Part shown: piece after piece, positions 1 to 9,747 of the stretch
How the letters are laid out: the number at the start of each line of letters is the position of its first letter
Position numbering within the stretch: position 1 is the stretch's first letter
Source of the DNA: Ginsengibacter hankyongi
Lineage (GTDB): Bacteria > Bacteroidota > Bacteroidia > Chitinophagales > Chitinophagaceae
Assembly (NCBI RefSeq): GCF_008710285.1
Contig: NZ_VYQF01000001.1
Span: forward strand, 2,163,351 to 2,227,350
Length of the DNA stretch: 64,000 nt
Direction: 5' to 3'
The notes under the pieces: generated by a model
The model's database searches: none
Told to the model about the DNA's origin: nothing
The model's input: only the letters and a program-made list of their open reading frames with translations
Position numbers and translations under genes: made by a program

Positions 1-2482
1 CGTAAAATAAACGCCATAATTTTTTTAAGAAACGATGGACGCCTTCAATGCCTTTGGTATCCCAGGGTTTGCTGGCTTCCACTGGACCAAGAAACATTTC
101 ATACATTCGGAAAGTGTCGGCGCCATATTTATCTATTAAATCATTTGGGTTAACCGTGTTGTATTTTGATTTTGACATTTTTTCTATTTCCACGTCGCAT
201 ATATAATTACCTACTGGAAGCATCTCTTTCCAATCCCCGAAAGGAATAGTAGTGTTAACTATACCATTTTCACATATAAAAATTGATTCTTTGTACTCTG
301 GTTTCCAATTTCTAAATGCATCAATATCTAATTCAACTCCATTAACAATATTTACATCAACGTGAATTGGAACATGATTAGCAAAAATTGTAGTTAATGA
401 CCATTCTGGATATTTATATCTTGCTATCTCTTGTAATATACCCGATATTATTAAAAAAAGTTTGCCTGCATCATTTGTTGAGCCTCCTAGTGTATCAACA
501 ATCGACTTAGATAAAAAAATTGGAGGAAGTTCAGGTGTAATATTTTCCATTTTATCCACTGATTCAATACCAACTAAAATGGATGGTAAGATTCTATAGA
601 CAAACCTGCTGCTTCCCTGTATCATCCCTTGATTTACCAACTTCTTAAACGGTTCATCAAAACCAATAAATCCTAAATCATACAAGACTTTCGTCCACAT
701 GCGGCTGTACAACAAATGTCCAACTGCATGTTCGGTTCCTCCGATGTATACATCCACCTGGTTCCAGTAATCAGTGGCTTTTCTGTTAGCAAATTCTTTA
801 TCGTTATGAGGATCCATATAACGGAGAAAGTACCACGAAGAGCCTGCGTAGCCGGGCATGGTGTTGGTTTCTCTTCTTTCGCCATTATCAAGATTAACCC
901 ATTCAGGAATATTAGCTAACGGTCCTTCACCTTCCGGGCCGGGTTTATAATTTTCTACATGAGGTAATTCAACTGGTAAATCTTTTTCTTCCAGCGGGTA
1001 GGCTACACCGTCACGATATACAATCGGGAATGGTTCGCCCCAATACCGCTGGCGGCTAAAACCGGCATCACGCATTTTATAATTTACTTTTCTATTACCA
1101 ATTCCTTCTTCTTCAATCCGGTTCAGCACTACGTCAATAGCGTCTTTCATTTTTATTCCATTCAAAAAACCGGAATTGGTAAGCGAAGCTTCTTTGGTAG
1201 GATTGGCTTCCTGGCCATTAAAATATTCACCAATAATATTCGTAATGGGAATATTAAAATGTGTTGCAAAATCAAAATCACGTTGGTCGCCGCAAGGCAC
1301 AGCCATAATAGCGCCGGTTCCATAACCTGCCAAAACATATTCTGCGATCCAGATAGGAATTTTCCTTCCGTCAAAAGGATTGATAGCATAAGCGCCGGTG
1401 AAGCATCCTGTAATTTGTTTTACTTCAGCCATACGTTCCCTGTCGCTCCTGCTTTTTACATAAGTAAGATATTCGTCTATGGCTGACCGTTGTTCTTCGG
1501 TTGTAATTAAATTTACCAGTTCATGCTCAGGAGCCAACACCATAAAATCTACCCCGAAGATGGTATCAGGGCGGGTGGTGTAAACTTTAAGCGTCAATTG
1601 TGAATCGGCAATAGCAAAATCCATCTCAGCCCCCTCGCTTTTACCAATCCAATTGCGCTGCATTTCTTTCATAGCATCAGAAAACTCAACCGTTTCCAGG
1701 CCTTCAAGTAATCTTTCTGCATAATCCGTAATGCGTAAATACCATTGGCGCATTTTCTTTTTCACAACAGGATGACCGCCGCGTTCACTCACTCCGTTTA
1801 TTACTTCATCATTTGCTAAAACAGTACCCAAAGCCTCACACCAGTTTACTTCTCCAAAGGCTGAAAATGCAAGCCGGTAATCCATTAATAATTCCTGTTT
1901 ATGTTCACCGGAAAAACTATTCCATTCGTCAGCAGAAAAATAATTTTGCGTTTGTCGTTGACCGTTATCTTCCTTATTTCCCTGTTGCTCAAAAATTTTT
2001 ATAAGGTCTTCAATTCTTCTTGCCTTGTTGTGTTTTCTGTCGTACCAGCTATTAAAAATTTCAAGAAATATCCATTGTGTCCATTTATAATATTTGGGAT
2101 CGCTGGTTCGTACCTCACGGCTCCAGTCGAAACAAAAACCAATATTATCGAGCTGCTGCCTGAAAGTCTCAATATTTTTTTCCGTAGTTACGGCGGGATG
2201 CTGCCCGGTTTCCAAAGCATATTGCTCGGCCGGCAAACCGAAGCTATCATACCCCATAGGATGCAGCACGTTAAAGCCTTTCAATCTTTTATAACGTGCA
2301 TAAATATCGCTGGCAATATAACCCAGCGGATGCCCTACATGCAATCCTGCACCACTTGGGTAAGGAAACATATCCAACACATAAAACTTTGGATTATCCG
2401 AAGTATTACTCACTTTATATACACCTGATTCCTTCCAGGCTTTTTGCCAGTTTTTTTCTATCTCTCTGAAATTGTATTCCAT
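1..2482 (-). CDS. leuS: Leucyl-tRNA synthetase, 3' end cut by the window edge
   Basis: Class I aminoacyl-tRNA synthetase that charges tRNA-Leu in the cytoplasm. I read this frame directly. It opens with MEYNFREIEKNWQ at 2482 and stays open to base 1, giving 827 codons with the C-terminus missing. The HIGH-type motif HVGH lies near 2327-2345 and the KMSKS motif near 161-190. The CP1 editing domain lies between, with a TTRPDTIFG stretch near 1560-1590. Two extra segments stand out: a Lys/Arg/Gln-rich linker near 1920-2010 and an insert of about 85 residues just before KMSKS (about 250-610). Bacteroidetes LeuRS are known to be longer than the E. coli enzyme, so the inserts are probably lineage features. 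Identification is very secure. Confidence 0.97.
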   Translation of the reverse strand, partial: MEYNFREIEKNWQKAWKESGVYKVSNTSDNPKFYVLDMFPYPSGAGLHVGHPLGYIASDIYARYKRLKGFNVLHPMGYDSFGLPAEQYALETGQHPAVTTEKNIETFRQQLDNIGFCFDWSREVRTSDPKYYKWTQWIFLEIFNSWYDRKHNKARRIEDLIKIFEQQGNKEDNGQRQTQNYFSADEWNSFSGEHKQELLMDYRLAFSAFGEVNWCEALGTVLANDEVINGVSERGGHPVVKKKMRQWYLRITDYAERLLEGLETVEFSDAMKEMQRNWIGKSEGAEMDFAIADSQLTLKVYTTRPDTIFGVDFMVLAPEHELVNLITTEEQRSAIDEYLTYVKSRSDRERMAEVKQITGCFTGAYAINPFDGRKIPIWIAEYVLAGYGTGAIMAVPCGDQRDFDFATHFNIPITNIIGEYFNGQEANPTKEASLTNSGFLNGIKMKDAIDVVLNRIEEEGIGNRKVNYKMRDAGFSRQRYWGEPFPIVYRDGVAYPLEEKDLPVELPHVENYKPGPEGEGPLANIPEWVNLDNGERRETNTMPGYAGSSWYFLRYMDPHNDKEFANRKATDYWNQVDVYIGGTEHAVGHLLYSRMWTKVLYDLGFIGFDEPFKKLVNQGMIQGSSRFVYRILPSILVGIESVDKMENITPELPPIFLSKSIVDTLGGSTNDAGKLFLIISGILQEIARYKYPEWSLTTIFANHVPIHVDVNIVNGVELDIDAFRNWKPEYKESIFICENGIVNTTIPFGDWKEMLPVGNYICDVEIEKMSKSKYNTVNPNDLIDKYGADTFRMYEMFLGPVEASKPWDTKGIEGVHRFLKKLWRLFY

Positions 2483-2764
2483 TCTTTATAGTTCAATCTT
2501 AAATTTATATTTTACTCCAGGACAAATATTAACTTATAAATCTGCTTCAGAACAAAAAATGCTTACTAAGAAAATTATCCGAAGCCGTCACTTATTTATT
2601 TGTGAAGGAAATGTTATTCATTAACTGATTATTCCCTGTAATGCTATATGTAATTTACATTAGCACAATAGGTATATGTACAAAAATACTAAACTGTTTA
2701 AAAACATTTAATTTTGTCAAACTACCTGGTTATGAGTTTGTATTGTTAAACCATCATTCAACTT

Positions 2765-3643
2765 ATGTCTCAAATTGGTAAAGGATCTGCAAAGAGAGGA
2801 AAGCCATCTTACGTGTATGCCATTATTGGCGTTTCACTTGTATTGTTTCTATTTGGTGTTGTAGGCTGGATATTTCTTAATATTAAGAAAACCGGAGATT
2901 ATTTTAAGGAAAATATTCAGCTGCATGCCTACCTGTATCGCACCGCAAGTACCAAGCAGATTGATTCAGTAAAAACTTATATTGAGAGTTTACCTTATGC
3001 GGTGAATGTAGAATACATAACGCGGGAAAAGGCTATTGAAAAATATAATAAAGACAATGATACGCTATGGAAAAAACTTGCCATAAATAATCCTTTACCG
3101 GAAAGCATTGATTTTTATGTGAAGGCGAATTATATAGACCAGGATAGCCTCGCCCATATCGAAAACTATTTACTTACCAATTACCCTACAACAGTCTCTG
3201 AATTTCAAACGCCAAAAGAAACTGTGGCAAGCGTAAGCCAGTTTGTAAAAAATACTACACTTGTTTTGCTTGTTGTGGCAATCATACTATCACTACTTGT
3301 TATCGTTTCAATTGATAATACAATAAGGCTGGCCATGTACAGCAATCGTTTTTTAATTAAAACAATGCAAATGGTGGGCGCCACCCGTGGGTTTATAGCG
3401 AGGCCACTCGACGGCAGGGCTATCGTAAACGGGCTTATTGCATCAGGTATTGCAATTGGGTTGATGGTAGGTTTTATAGGCCTGTCAGAAAAATTCATCC
3501 CTTATTTGCGGGTACTTCATGATACAAAAAATATGTTCCTGATTTTTGCAGGAATCATTATTCTTGGTCTTTTTATTACACTTTTCAGCACACATCGTTC
3601 GGTATTAAAGTATCTAAAAATGAAGTTGGACGATTTGTATTAA
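2765..3643 (+). CDS. ftsX: Cell division protein FtsX (permease-like)
   Basis: 292 aa, the usual FtsX length. In known systems FtsX pairs with the ATPase FtsE in the inner membrane and controls septal peptidoglycan hydrolases. One TM segment lies near residues 17-38, then an extracytoplasmic domain of about 120 residues, then three TM segments in the C-terminal half. The cytoplasmic loop with KTMQMVGATRGFIARP is the typical FtsX coupling region. ftsE is not in this window, so the pair is split, as is common in Bacteroidetes. A TAATTTTG box at 2709-2716 fits a -7 element about 49 bp before the ATG, but no clear -33 box was found. It is followed closely by the DUF3098 and uppP genes, suggesting an envelope-biogenesis group. 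Confidence 0.93.
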   Translation: MSQIGKGSAKRGKPSYVYAIIGVSLVLFLFGVVGWIFLNIKKTGDYFKENIQLHAYLYRTASTKQIDSVKTYIESLPYAVNVEYITREKAIEKYNKDNDTLWKKLAINNPLPESIDFYVKANYIDQDSLAHIENYLLTNYPTTVSEFQTPKETVASVSQFVKNTTLVLLVVAIILSLLVIVSIDNTIRLAMYSNRFLIKTMQMVGATRGFIARPLDGRAIVNGLIASGIAIGLMVGFIGLSEKFIPYLRVLHDTKNMFLIFAGIIILGLFITLFSTHRSVLKYLKMKLDDLY

Positions 3644-3694
3644 TTGATTAACATTTTTATTTAATGCATTAATATTGCAAACTCAAATTTCAAA

Positions 3695-3985
3695 ATGGCA
3701 ACACAACAACCGACAAAAAAAACTACCACCACTGTAAAAAACGTGCCTGTACAAACCTCATCCGAAGAAAATATTCTTTTTACGAAAGACAATTACAAAT
3801 GGATGCTTATTGGCCTGGTGATTATGGCTATAGGATTTTTTTTAATGGCGGGCGGTAAAAGCGGCAATCCCGGTGCTTTTAATGATAAAGACATTTACAG
3901 CCCTATGCGCATAACGGTGGCGCCTATACTAATTGTGGCGGGTTTACTGTTAGAAATTTTTGCCATAATGAAAAAAACCAAATAA
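3695..3985 (+). CDS. DUF3098 family small membrane protein
   Basis: 96 aa. An N-terminal Thr/Lys-rich cytoplasmic tail of about 30 residues is followed by two TM helices (roughly 35-53 and 70-90) and a short KKTK tail. The core 'W..IGL..M..GF.LMAGG' and 'DIYSPMRITVAPILI' match DUF3098, a Bacteroidetes family normally sitting between ftsX and uppP, as here. No function is established for the family. The genomic position suggests a link to cell-envelope or division functions (inference). A terminator follows at 4006. Confidence 0.85.
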   Translation: MATQQPTKKTTTTVKNVPVQTSSEENILFTKDNYKWMLIGLVIMAIGFFLMAGGKSGNPGAFNDKDIYSPMRITVAPILIVAGLLLEIFAIMKKTK

Positions 3986-4005
3986 TTTGATTATAAAATA
4001 ACGTG

Positions 4006-4033
4006 AGGCGGTGATATTATCATCGCCTTTTTT
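4006..4033 (+). terminator. Intrinsic terminator after the DUF3098 gene
   Basis: AGGCGGTGAT and ATCATCGCCT form a stem around an ATT loop, followed by a run of T. It separates ftsX-DUF3098 from uppP. Confidence 0.75.
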
Positions 4034-4058
4034 GTTTATTTGCTTTTAATCTTTCAAA

Positions 4059-4853
4059 ATGAATATTGTTCAATCTGTTATTATTGGTATCGTTGAAGGG
4101 ATTACTGAGTTTATTCCTATTTCATCAACGGGGCACATGATTATTGCAGAAAAATTATTAAACATTGGGGATGACGCTTTCAATACTGTGTTTACCGTGG
4201 CGATTCAATTAGGCGCTATTTTATCGGTAGTTGTTTTATACTGGAAAAAATTTTTTGATTTTTCACGCTGGCAATTTTATGTAAAACTTGCAGTGGCGGT
4301 AGTTCCTGCATTAGTAATCGGCTTTTTATTTTCTTCTAAAATTGATGACTTGCTGGAAAGTTCAATCACGGTTGCTATAACTATGCTTGCTGGCGGTATT
4401 ATTTTACTTTTTATTGATAACGTTTTTAAGAATCCGGAAATTCATAATGAACGTGAAGTATCTTATACCAAAGGCTTTATCATAGGCATCTGGCAATGTA
4501 TAGCAATGATACCGGGCGTAAGCAGAAGTGCAGCATCGATAATAGGCGGGATGCAACAAAAACTTACCAGGAGCGCGGCGGCTGAGTTTTCATTTTTTCT
4601 TGCAGTGCCAACCATGCTGGCCGCCACCGTATATAAAATTTTTAAGTACATAAAACAATACGGCGCTTTTACATCTGACCAAATTAAAATTCTCACAATA
4701 GGAAATATAGTAGCATTCGTGGTTGCACTCCTGGCCATAAAGTTTTTTATAACAATGCTAAAAAAATATGGCTTTAGAATGTGGGGCATTTACAGGGTAT
4801 TGGTAGGTATCATTTTACTTATTATGCTTTGGACCGGATACTTAAAACCTTAA
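4059..4853 (+). CDS. uppP: Undecaprenyl-diphosphatase (UppP/BacA)
   Basis: 264 aa polytopic membrane enzyme that dephosphorylates undecaprenyl pyrophosphate to recycle the lipid carrier of peptidoglycan and glycan synthesis; it gives bacitracin tolerance in other bacteria. Both family signatures are present: EGITEFIPISSTGH at residues 13-26 (catalytic Glu and Ser/His region) and PGVSRSAAS near residue 150. About eight TM helices are apparent and the length is typical. Its position after ftsX and DUF3098 is the common Bacteroidetes order, although truB, often next, is replaced here by an MFS gene. Confidence 0.96.
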   Translation: MNIVQSVIIGIVEGITEFIPISSTGHMIIAEKLLNIGDDAFNTVFTVAIQLGAILSVVVLYWKKFFDFSRWQFYVKLAVAVVPALVIGFLFSSKIDDLLESSITVAITMLAGGIILLFIDNVFKNPEIHNEREVSYTKGFIIGIWQCIAMIPGVSRSAASIIGGMQQKLTRSAAAEFSFFLAVPTMLAATVYKIFKYIKQYGAFTSDQIKILTIGNIVAFVVALLAIKFFITMLKKYGFRMWGIYRVLVGIILLIMLWTGYLKP

Positions 4854-4937
4854 TTGGAATTTATCGCGATTTTTATTAAAACGCTTCTATTTTGTTCCAA
4901 ACAAATTTTCATAATTTGAGCAATCATTCATTTACAC

Positions 4938-6260
4938 ATGCAAACTGCTTCAAAAAAAGTTATAAACGGTTGGGCAATGTACGATTGGGCCAATTCAGTT
5001 TATAGCCTTGTTATAACTTCTTCCATCTTTCCAGCCTATTATGAAGGAGTTACTTCAGGAAAAAGAATTGTTTTTCTAGGAAGAGTATTTGATCAGCCAT
5101 CTGCACTGTATGATTACGCTGTTGCAATTTCTTTTTTGGCCGTTGCGTTGTTATCGCCCCTATTGTCTTCTATTGCAGATGCGTTTGGAAATAAAAAACG
5201 CTTCATGCAATTCTTTTGCTATATGGGTTCATTAAGTTGCTGCGCCATGTATTGGTTTCAACCCGATAATCCCCAGCTTGGCATCGTTCTTTTTATCTTA
5301 GCCTCTATAGGATTTGGAGCAAGCATAGTTTTTTACAATGCGTATTTACCGGAAATAGCTGCAGTAAAAGACCAGGACAAAGTAAGTGCAAAAGGGTTTG
5401 CGTTAGGTTATGTGGGCAGTGTTCTATTACTGTTAATTTGTTTAGCGATGGTTACCAAACCAGCCATGTTTGGTATTGCCAATTCAACCAAAGCATCACA
5501 AATATCTTTTCTTTTAACGGGAATCTGGTGGATGGGCTTTGCGCAATTCACTTTTGCCGTTTTACCCAAAAGCAAGGCCAATCCTGTTTCTAAAAGCCAC
5601 AATGTTTTTACGAAAGGTTATGCAGAATTAAGAAAAGTATGGAATGAATTAACCCATCAACCTACCCTAAAACGTTTTTTAGCAGCGTTCTTTTTTTTAG
5701 GTATGGGCGTTGAAACAGTAATGTATTCAGCTGCATTGTTTGCCAAACAGCAAATTTTTCCGAATACCGGGAATAAAGAAACAGACGCAGCAAATGGAGG
5801 AAAACTCATACTTACTATTTTAATTATTCAAATTGTTGCTATAGGCGGCTCTTATTTATTTTCATTTTTTTCTAAAAAAATAGGCAACCTGAGAGTGTTG
5901 TTAGTTGGTGTGCTCATTTGGGCAGGCATTTGTGCATGGGCATATTTCGTTTATACCGAAATCGCATTTTATTGCCTTGCGGGTACCGTTGGACTTGTTA
6001 TGGGCGGCATACAATCGCTTTCACGCTCCACCTATTCTAAACTAATGCCGCCTACAAAAGATACAGCTTCTTATTTCAGCTTTTATGATGTTTGTGATAA
6101 AGTAAGCACCGTTATTGGCATGATAACATTTGGCATGGTAACTGAAGGATTGGGTGGAATGAGAAACGCGGTTTTATTTTTAATGACCTATTTTATTATT
6201 TCATTTTTCATCTTTTTATATACATTAATAAAACAACAACCTGAGCTGCAAGTGGCTTAA
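4938..6260 (+). CDS. MFS transporter, UMF1/Atg22-like
   Basis: 440 aa with about 12 hydrophobic helices. It opens with GWAMYDWANSVYSLVITSS, the signature N-terminal helix of the UMF1 (Atg22-like) group of major facilitators, and has GGIQSLSRSTYSKLMPP in the second half, also typical of that group. Yeast Atg22 exports amino acids from the vacuole; the substrate of the bacterial members is not established. The next gene starts 6 bp after its stop codon, so the two are probably co-transcribed. Confidence 0.88.
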   Translation: MQTASKKVINGWAMYDWANSVYSLVITSSIFPAYYEGVTSGKRIVFLGRVFDQPSALYDYAVAISFLAVALLSPLLSSIADAFGNKKRFMQFFCYMGSLSCCAMYWFQPDNPQLGIVLFILASIGFGASIVFYNAYLPEIAAVKDQDKVSAKGFALGYVGSVLLLLICLAMVTKPAMFGIANSTKASQISFLLTGIWWMGFAQFTFAVLPKSKANPVSKSHNVFTKGYAELRKVWNELTHQPTLKRFLAAFFFLGMGVETVMYSAALFAKQQIFPNTGNKETDAANGGKLILTILIIQIVAIGGSYLFSFFSKKIGNLRVLLVGVLIWAGICAWAYFVYTEIAFYCLAGTVGLVMGGIQSLSRSTYSKLMPPTKDTASYFSFYDVCDKVSTVIGMITFGMVTEGLGGMRNAVLFLMTYFIISFFIFLYTLIKQQPELQVA

Positions 6261-6266
6261 TAACTA

Positions 6267-7106
6267 ATGAAACTTTATTCTATTAATTCCGGGTATTTTA
6301 AGTTGGATGGCGGTGCTATGTTTGGCGTAGTGCCAAAAAGTATTTGGACAAAGCTTAATCCTTCTGATGAAAATAATATGTGCAATTGGGCGATGCGTTG
6401 TATGCTTATCGAAGACGGAAACCGGTTAATACTTATTGATAACGGAATGGGATATAAGCAGGATGATAAGTTTTTCGGATATTACTTTTTAAACGGAGAC
6501 GACACTTTGGAAAAATCCCTTGCAAAATATGGCTTTGCAAAAAAAGATATCACCGATGTTTTTTTAACGCATCTTCATTTTGACCATTGTGGTGGCTCAA
6601 TAGAAAGGGCAGGAGAAAAATTAGTTCCGGCTTTTGCAAACGCAACTTACTGGAGCAATGAAAAACACTGGGAATGGGCCACACATCCTAATGACCGGGA
6701 GAAAGCAAGTTTTTTAAAAGAAAATATATTACCTATAAAAGAAAGCGGTCAATTAAAATTTATTGAAACGAATGATGGGATTGAATTTTCGCAAAAAATA
6801 AAGATCCGTTTTGTAAGCGGGCATACCGAATCGATGATGTTGCCACAAGTACAATATAAAGAGAAAACCATAATTTACATGGCGGATCTGCTGCCTTCAG
6901 TAGCACACATTCCTGTACCTTATATCATGGCTTACGATACCAGGCCATTGGAAACGCTTAAGGAAAAAAAGCAATTAATTACTGAAGCCCAACAAAACGA
7001 TTATATACTTTTTTTTGAACACGACCCCAACATTGAATGCTGTAATCTTCAGCTAACGGACAGGGGTGTTCGTAGTAAAGAAATATTTAAGCTTGAAGAG
7101 ATTTAA
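6267..7106 (+). CDS. MBL-fold metallo-hydrolase (lactonase-like)
   Basis: 279 aa. The metal-binding motif THLHFDHCGG (His102, His104, Asp106, His107) is intact, followed by a GHTESMM segment, an ADLLPS segment and a late FEHDP segment that would complete a two-zinc site. The overall layout resembles the AHL-lactonase/arylsulfatase-like branch of the metallo-beta-lactamase superfamily. There is no signal peptide, so it is cytoplasmic. The substrate cannot be named from sequence. It is coupled 6 bp after the MFS gene and abuts the next small membrane-protein gene without a gap. Confidence 0.85.
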   Translation: MKLYSINSGYFKLDGGAMFGVVPKSIWTKLNPSDENNMCNWAMRCMLIEDGNRLILIDNGMGYKQDDKFFGYYFLNGDDTLEKSLAKYGFAKKDITDVFLTHLHFDHCGGSIERAGEKLVPAFANATYWSNEKHWEWATHPNDREKASFLKENILPIKESGQLKFIETNDGIEFSQKIKIRFVSGHTESMMLPQVQYKEKTIIYMADLLPSVAHIPVPYIMAYDTRPLETLKEKKQLITEAQQNDYILFFEHDPNIECCNLQLTDRGVRSKEIFKLEEI

Positions 7107-7298
7107 ATGAAAAATATATTATTGGTAACACTGCTGTTAAGTATGGGATTTATCACTTATTTTTTTGTTGAAGAACAAATTAAAGGAGTTGTTCTTTCAA
7201 AAGGCGAAAATATTTTCCTTTCAGTTTTATATCTTATTGTTGGAATTTCGGTGTTTCTTTTAATAAGAATAAAAACTGGAGAAAAGAAGAAACAATGA
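7107..7298 (+). CDS. Small two-helix membrane protein, function unknown
   Basis: 63 aa. Two hydrophobic helices (about 3-20 and 33-53) flank a short charged loop, and the tail is Lys-rich (KTGEKKKQ). The ATG follows directly on the TAA of the MBL-fold gene, which supports translation as the last gene of the MFS-hydrolase unit. I do not recognise the family. It is short enough that being real rests mainly on this tight spacing and its clean TM pattern. Confidence 0.6.
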   Translation: MKNILLVTLLLSMGFITYFFVEEQIKGVVLSKGENIFLSVLYLIVGISVFLLIRIKTGEKKKQ

Positions 7299-7304
7299 AC
7301 TGAC

Positions 7305-8093
7305 TTACCTGAAACTAATTAATGATTTAAGCGGGTGCCGTAGGTTTCTATATCCCATCATATCTACCTTAATAGTGCCGACCGAAATAGGGCTTTCGGC
7401 TCTTAACAATAAATGGTTTTCATCATCACTCACCCATACATTCATTTTTTCGCCACCCTGGAAAATAGACCCTTTAATTAATAGAGGTTTAAATTTTATA
7501 GCCCTGAATTTTCCATACCTGGTTTTAATATTTTCCTTTCCTTCATACTTCAGGTAAAGATGGTAGGTTTCATTATCCAGGAACATATCAAAAGGAATTT
7601 TATCTCCGGGCTTGTATTTATTAAAATCAATGTTGCGTGCATAGTAGGTTGCGCTAATAACATCTTGTATGCAGGATCCTATTTTAAATACACCCTTGGT
7701 ACTGACTGCTGTTCCTGCATTATGGTTAAAGGTTACGTTATCGTAAAATTTAGTTCCGCCTTCATCCACGTTACGAATAAATTTCACCGGCAGCATAGAT
7801 GCTGTATCAATATATGTTTCATACCTATCCCTTACCCTATAAAAGTTATCAAAAAAAGGATATGATGATCCTGTACCTACACAATGATAAACCGGCTTGC
7901 CATTAAATCGCTCCAGGCTCGTAGAAAAAACTGCCTCACCTGCGGCAACGTACATGCCTAACGTAGTATAATACACTTTCATAGTTACAACCTCCCCCGC
8001 ATTAAAAGCTGTATTCGTTGTGCCGCAAAATTCATCTCCGGCTCTTGTTGTAAATGCAAAAAGTAAAATAAGTATTGTGGTAATTGTTTTCAA
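7305..8093 (-). CDS. DUF3108-like exported protein
   Basis: 262 aa with a Sec signal peptide (residues 1-18, cleavage around TTRA-GDE). The mature part is a beta-rich domain with FNAGEVVTMKVYYTT near the N-terminus and a late NVWVSDDENHLLLRAESPISVGTIKVDM stretch, both characteristic of DUF3108 periplasmic or outer-membrane-associated proteins. The two-residue junction after the signal contains a Cys (FCGTT), but no lipobox precedes it. It lies 2 bp downstream of the flippase-like gene and is probably co-transcribed with it, suggesting an envelope role (inference). Confidence 0.8.
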   Translation of the reverse strand: MKTITTILILLFAFTTRAGDEFCGTTNTAFNAGEVVTMKVYYTTLGMYVAAGEAVFSTSLERFNGKPVYHCVGTGSSYPFFDNFYRVRDRYETYIDTASMLPVKFIRNVDEGGTKFYDNVTFNHNAGTAVSTKGVFKIGSCIQDVISATYYARNIDFNKYKPGDKIPFDMFLDNETYHLYLKYEGKENIKTRYGKFRAIKFKPLLIKGSIFQGGEKMNVWVSDDENHLLLRAESPISVGTIKVDMMGYRNLRHPLKSLISFR

Positions 8094-8095
8094 TC

Positions 8096-9097
8096 TTAGC
8101 TATTGTCTTTAAAAAGTTTTATGCCTAATATTAAAAGGCTTCCCGCAAGTGCAGGGATAAATAAATTGATAAACCAGATGCCAAATGTAGTACCTATTAT
8201 ACCAACGGTATTTGTGCTGTAAAAGCTTAATAGTTCTGTACTGAATTTTCCTCGTATCCCAAGATCTGCGATTGCGAATGAAGGTACAATTGCCAGCACT
8301 AAAAAAAGAATACTTATAATCCAAAAGCCATTTATCCATAAAATTGATACATCTAAAACCTGTAGCAGTAATATATATTGAATGACGAAAACAACATAAC
8401 GAAAGAAAGAAAGATAAAGTAACCTTAACAATAATTTGGCATTAAAATTATCGAGTACGCTTATGTACTGCACATACTTTGCTGCCGCAGGAATTTTTTC
8501 AATAAGCTTTATAAGCCATGACAATCTAAAATAAAATAGAACAATAATTACTGCTGCACTTGAAGATAAAAATAATAAGGTCTTTAGCCAAAACACCGGA
8601 AGGCCCATAACAGCCGTATGGTTGTCGCCCTGGTAAAAAATAATATATACCAAACCACAACAGCCCATTATTAAAGTAATAATAAGCTGGCTTATACTAC
8701 CTGCAATAGATAATGATATTGCCCTGATTCGTTTGCCTTCGGGGATATACAATATTCGCCCGCCATATTCTCCTATTCTGTTAGGCATATTTATTGAAAG
8801 CGCAACACCACTTAAAACCGATTTGTAAGCGGTAAAAAAACTAACGGGCTTAAGTGTCTTCAAGAGCACCTGCCATTTTTTTGCTTCGAATCCCCAATTG
8901 ACAAAAACAAGTGAAATAACCAACCAAAATTTCCATGCCTGTATACCAAAAGGCGCTTCCTTAATAAGATGAATAGACTCCCGGAGATCGGGTTGACCTT
9001 TTATTTGTTTATACAATGAATAAAAAAGCCATGCACCCAGTAAGGGAGCAATAACATACCTGAATATTATTTTGATATTTTTGCGGGCACGGATCAT
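8096..9097 (-). CDS. Flippase-like / lysylphosphatidylglycerol synthase TM-region protein
   Basis: 333 aa integral membrane protein with about eight TM helices. The segment SGVALSINMPNRIGEYGGRILYIPEGKR matches the conserved core of the UPF0104/flippase-like domain shared with the membrane part of MprF. There is no soluble lysyltransferase domain, so it is the stand-alone form, whose substrate is generally unknown. It is divergent from ruvC and precedes the DUF3108 gene by 2 bp. Confidence 0.82.
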   Translation of the reverse strand: MIRARKNIKIIFRYVIAPLLGAWLFYSLYKQIKGQPDLRESIHLIKEAPFGIQAWKFWLVISLVFVNWGFEAKKWQVLLKTLKPVSFFTAYKSVLSGVALSINMPNRIGEYGGRILYIPEGKRIRAISLSIAGSISQLIITLIMGCCGLVYIIFYQGDNHTAVMGLPVFWLKTLLFLSSSAAVIIVLFYFRLSWLIKLIEKIPAAAKYVQYISVLDNFNAKLLLRLLYLSFFRYVVFVIQYILLLQVLDVSILWINGFWIISILFLVLAIVPSFAIADLGIRGKFSTELLSFYSTNTVGIIGTTFGIWFINLFIPALAGSLLILGIKLFKDNS

Positions 9098-9143
9098 TTA
9101 GCTTTGCACAAGAAAGGTATTCTTTTATGAGGCATTAACAAGT

Positions 9144-9734
9144 ATGGTTGCGAACGCCAAAAATAATCTTCAATTGCATAAAAATTCAAAAATCATTTTA
9201 GGTATTGATCCCGGAACTATTTTAATGGGCTATGGTATTATAGAAGTTTCTTCAAAAGGTGTAAACTTAATAATGATGGACGTCTTAAAACTTTCTTCAA
9301 AAAAAGATGCATACGAGAGATTACAAACGATACATGAAAAGGTATGTACACTTGTAAAAGAACATACTCCTCATGCACTGGCAATAGAAGCGCCTTTTTT
9401 TGGAAAAAATGTTCAAAGTATGCTGAAGCTGGGCAGGGCGCAGGGAGTAGCGATTGCTGCAGCGATGCAATACGGAGTGCCCGTTACAGAATATTCTCCG
9501 CGTAAAATAAAACAATCAATTACAGGAAACGGTAATGCTGATAAGTTACAGGTATTGAAGATGCTTCAGCGGTTGTTAAGCTTTGAAGAAAATCCGCGCT
9601 ATTTTGATGCAACCGATGCCCTTGCAGTTGCTGTCTGTCATCACTTTCAAGGTAATAGTCCCATTGCAGGCACATCTAAAAGACTAAATGGATGGAAAGA
9701 TTTTTTAGTACAAAATCCAAAAAGAATAAAATAG
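9144..9734 (+). CDS. ruvC: Holliday junction resolvase RuvC
   Basis: 196 aa endonuclease that cuts Holliday junctions in the RuvABC pathway. Acidic active-site residues are visible: Asp22 in LGIDPG, the Glu of AIEAPFF, and the Asp pair in DATDALAVAVCHH. The MLKLGRAQGVA and SPRKIKQSITGNGNADK stretches are standard. The N-terminus is about 14 residues longer than in many homologues, and no internal ATG offers a shorter start, so the true start could be a non-ATG codon. It ends 13 bp before the convergent HIT gene. Confidence 0.95.
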   Translation: MVANAKNNLQLHKNSKIILGIDPGTILMGYGIIEVSSKGVNLIMMDVLKLSSKKDAYERLQTIHEKVCTLVKEHTPHALAIEAPFFGKNVQSMLKLGRAQGVAIAAAMQYGVPVTEYSPRKIKQSITGNGNADKLQVLKMLQRLLSFEENPRYFDATDALAVAVCHHFQGNSPIAGTSKRLNGWKDFLVQNPKRIK

Positions 9735-9747
9735 AACACAAGCCTGC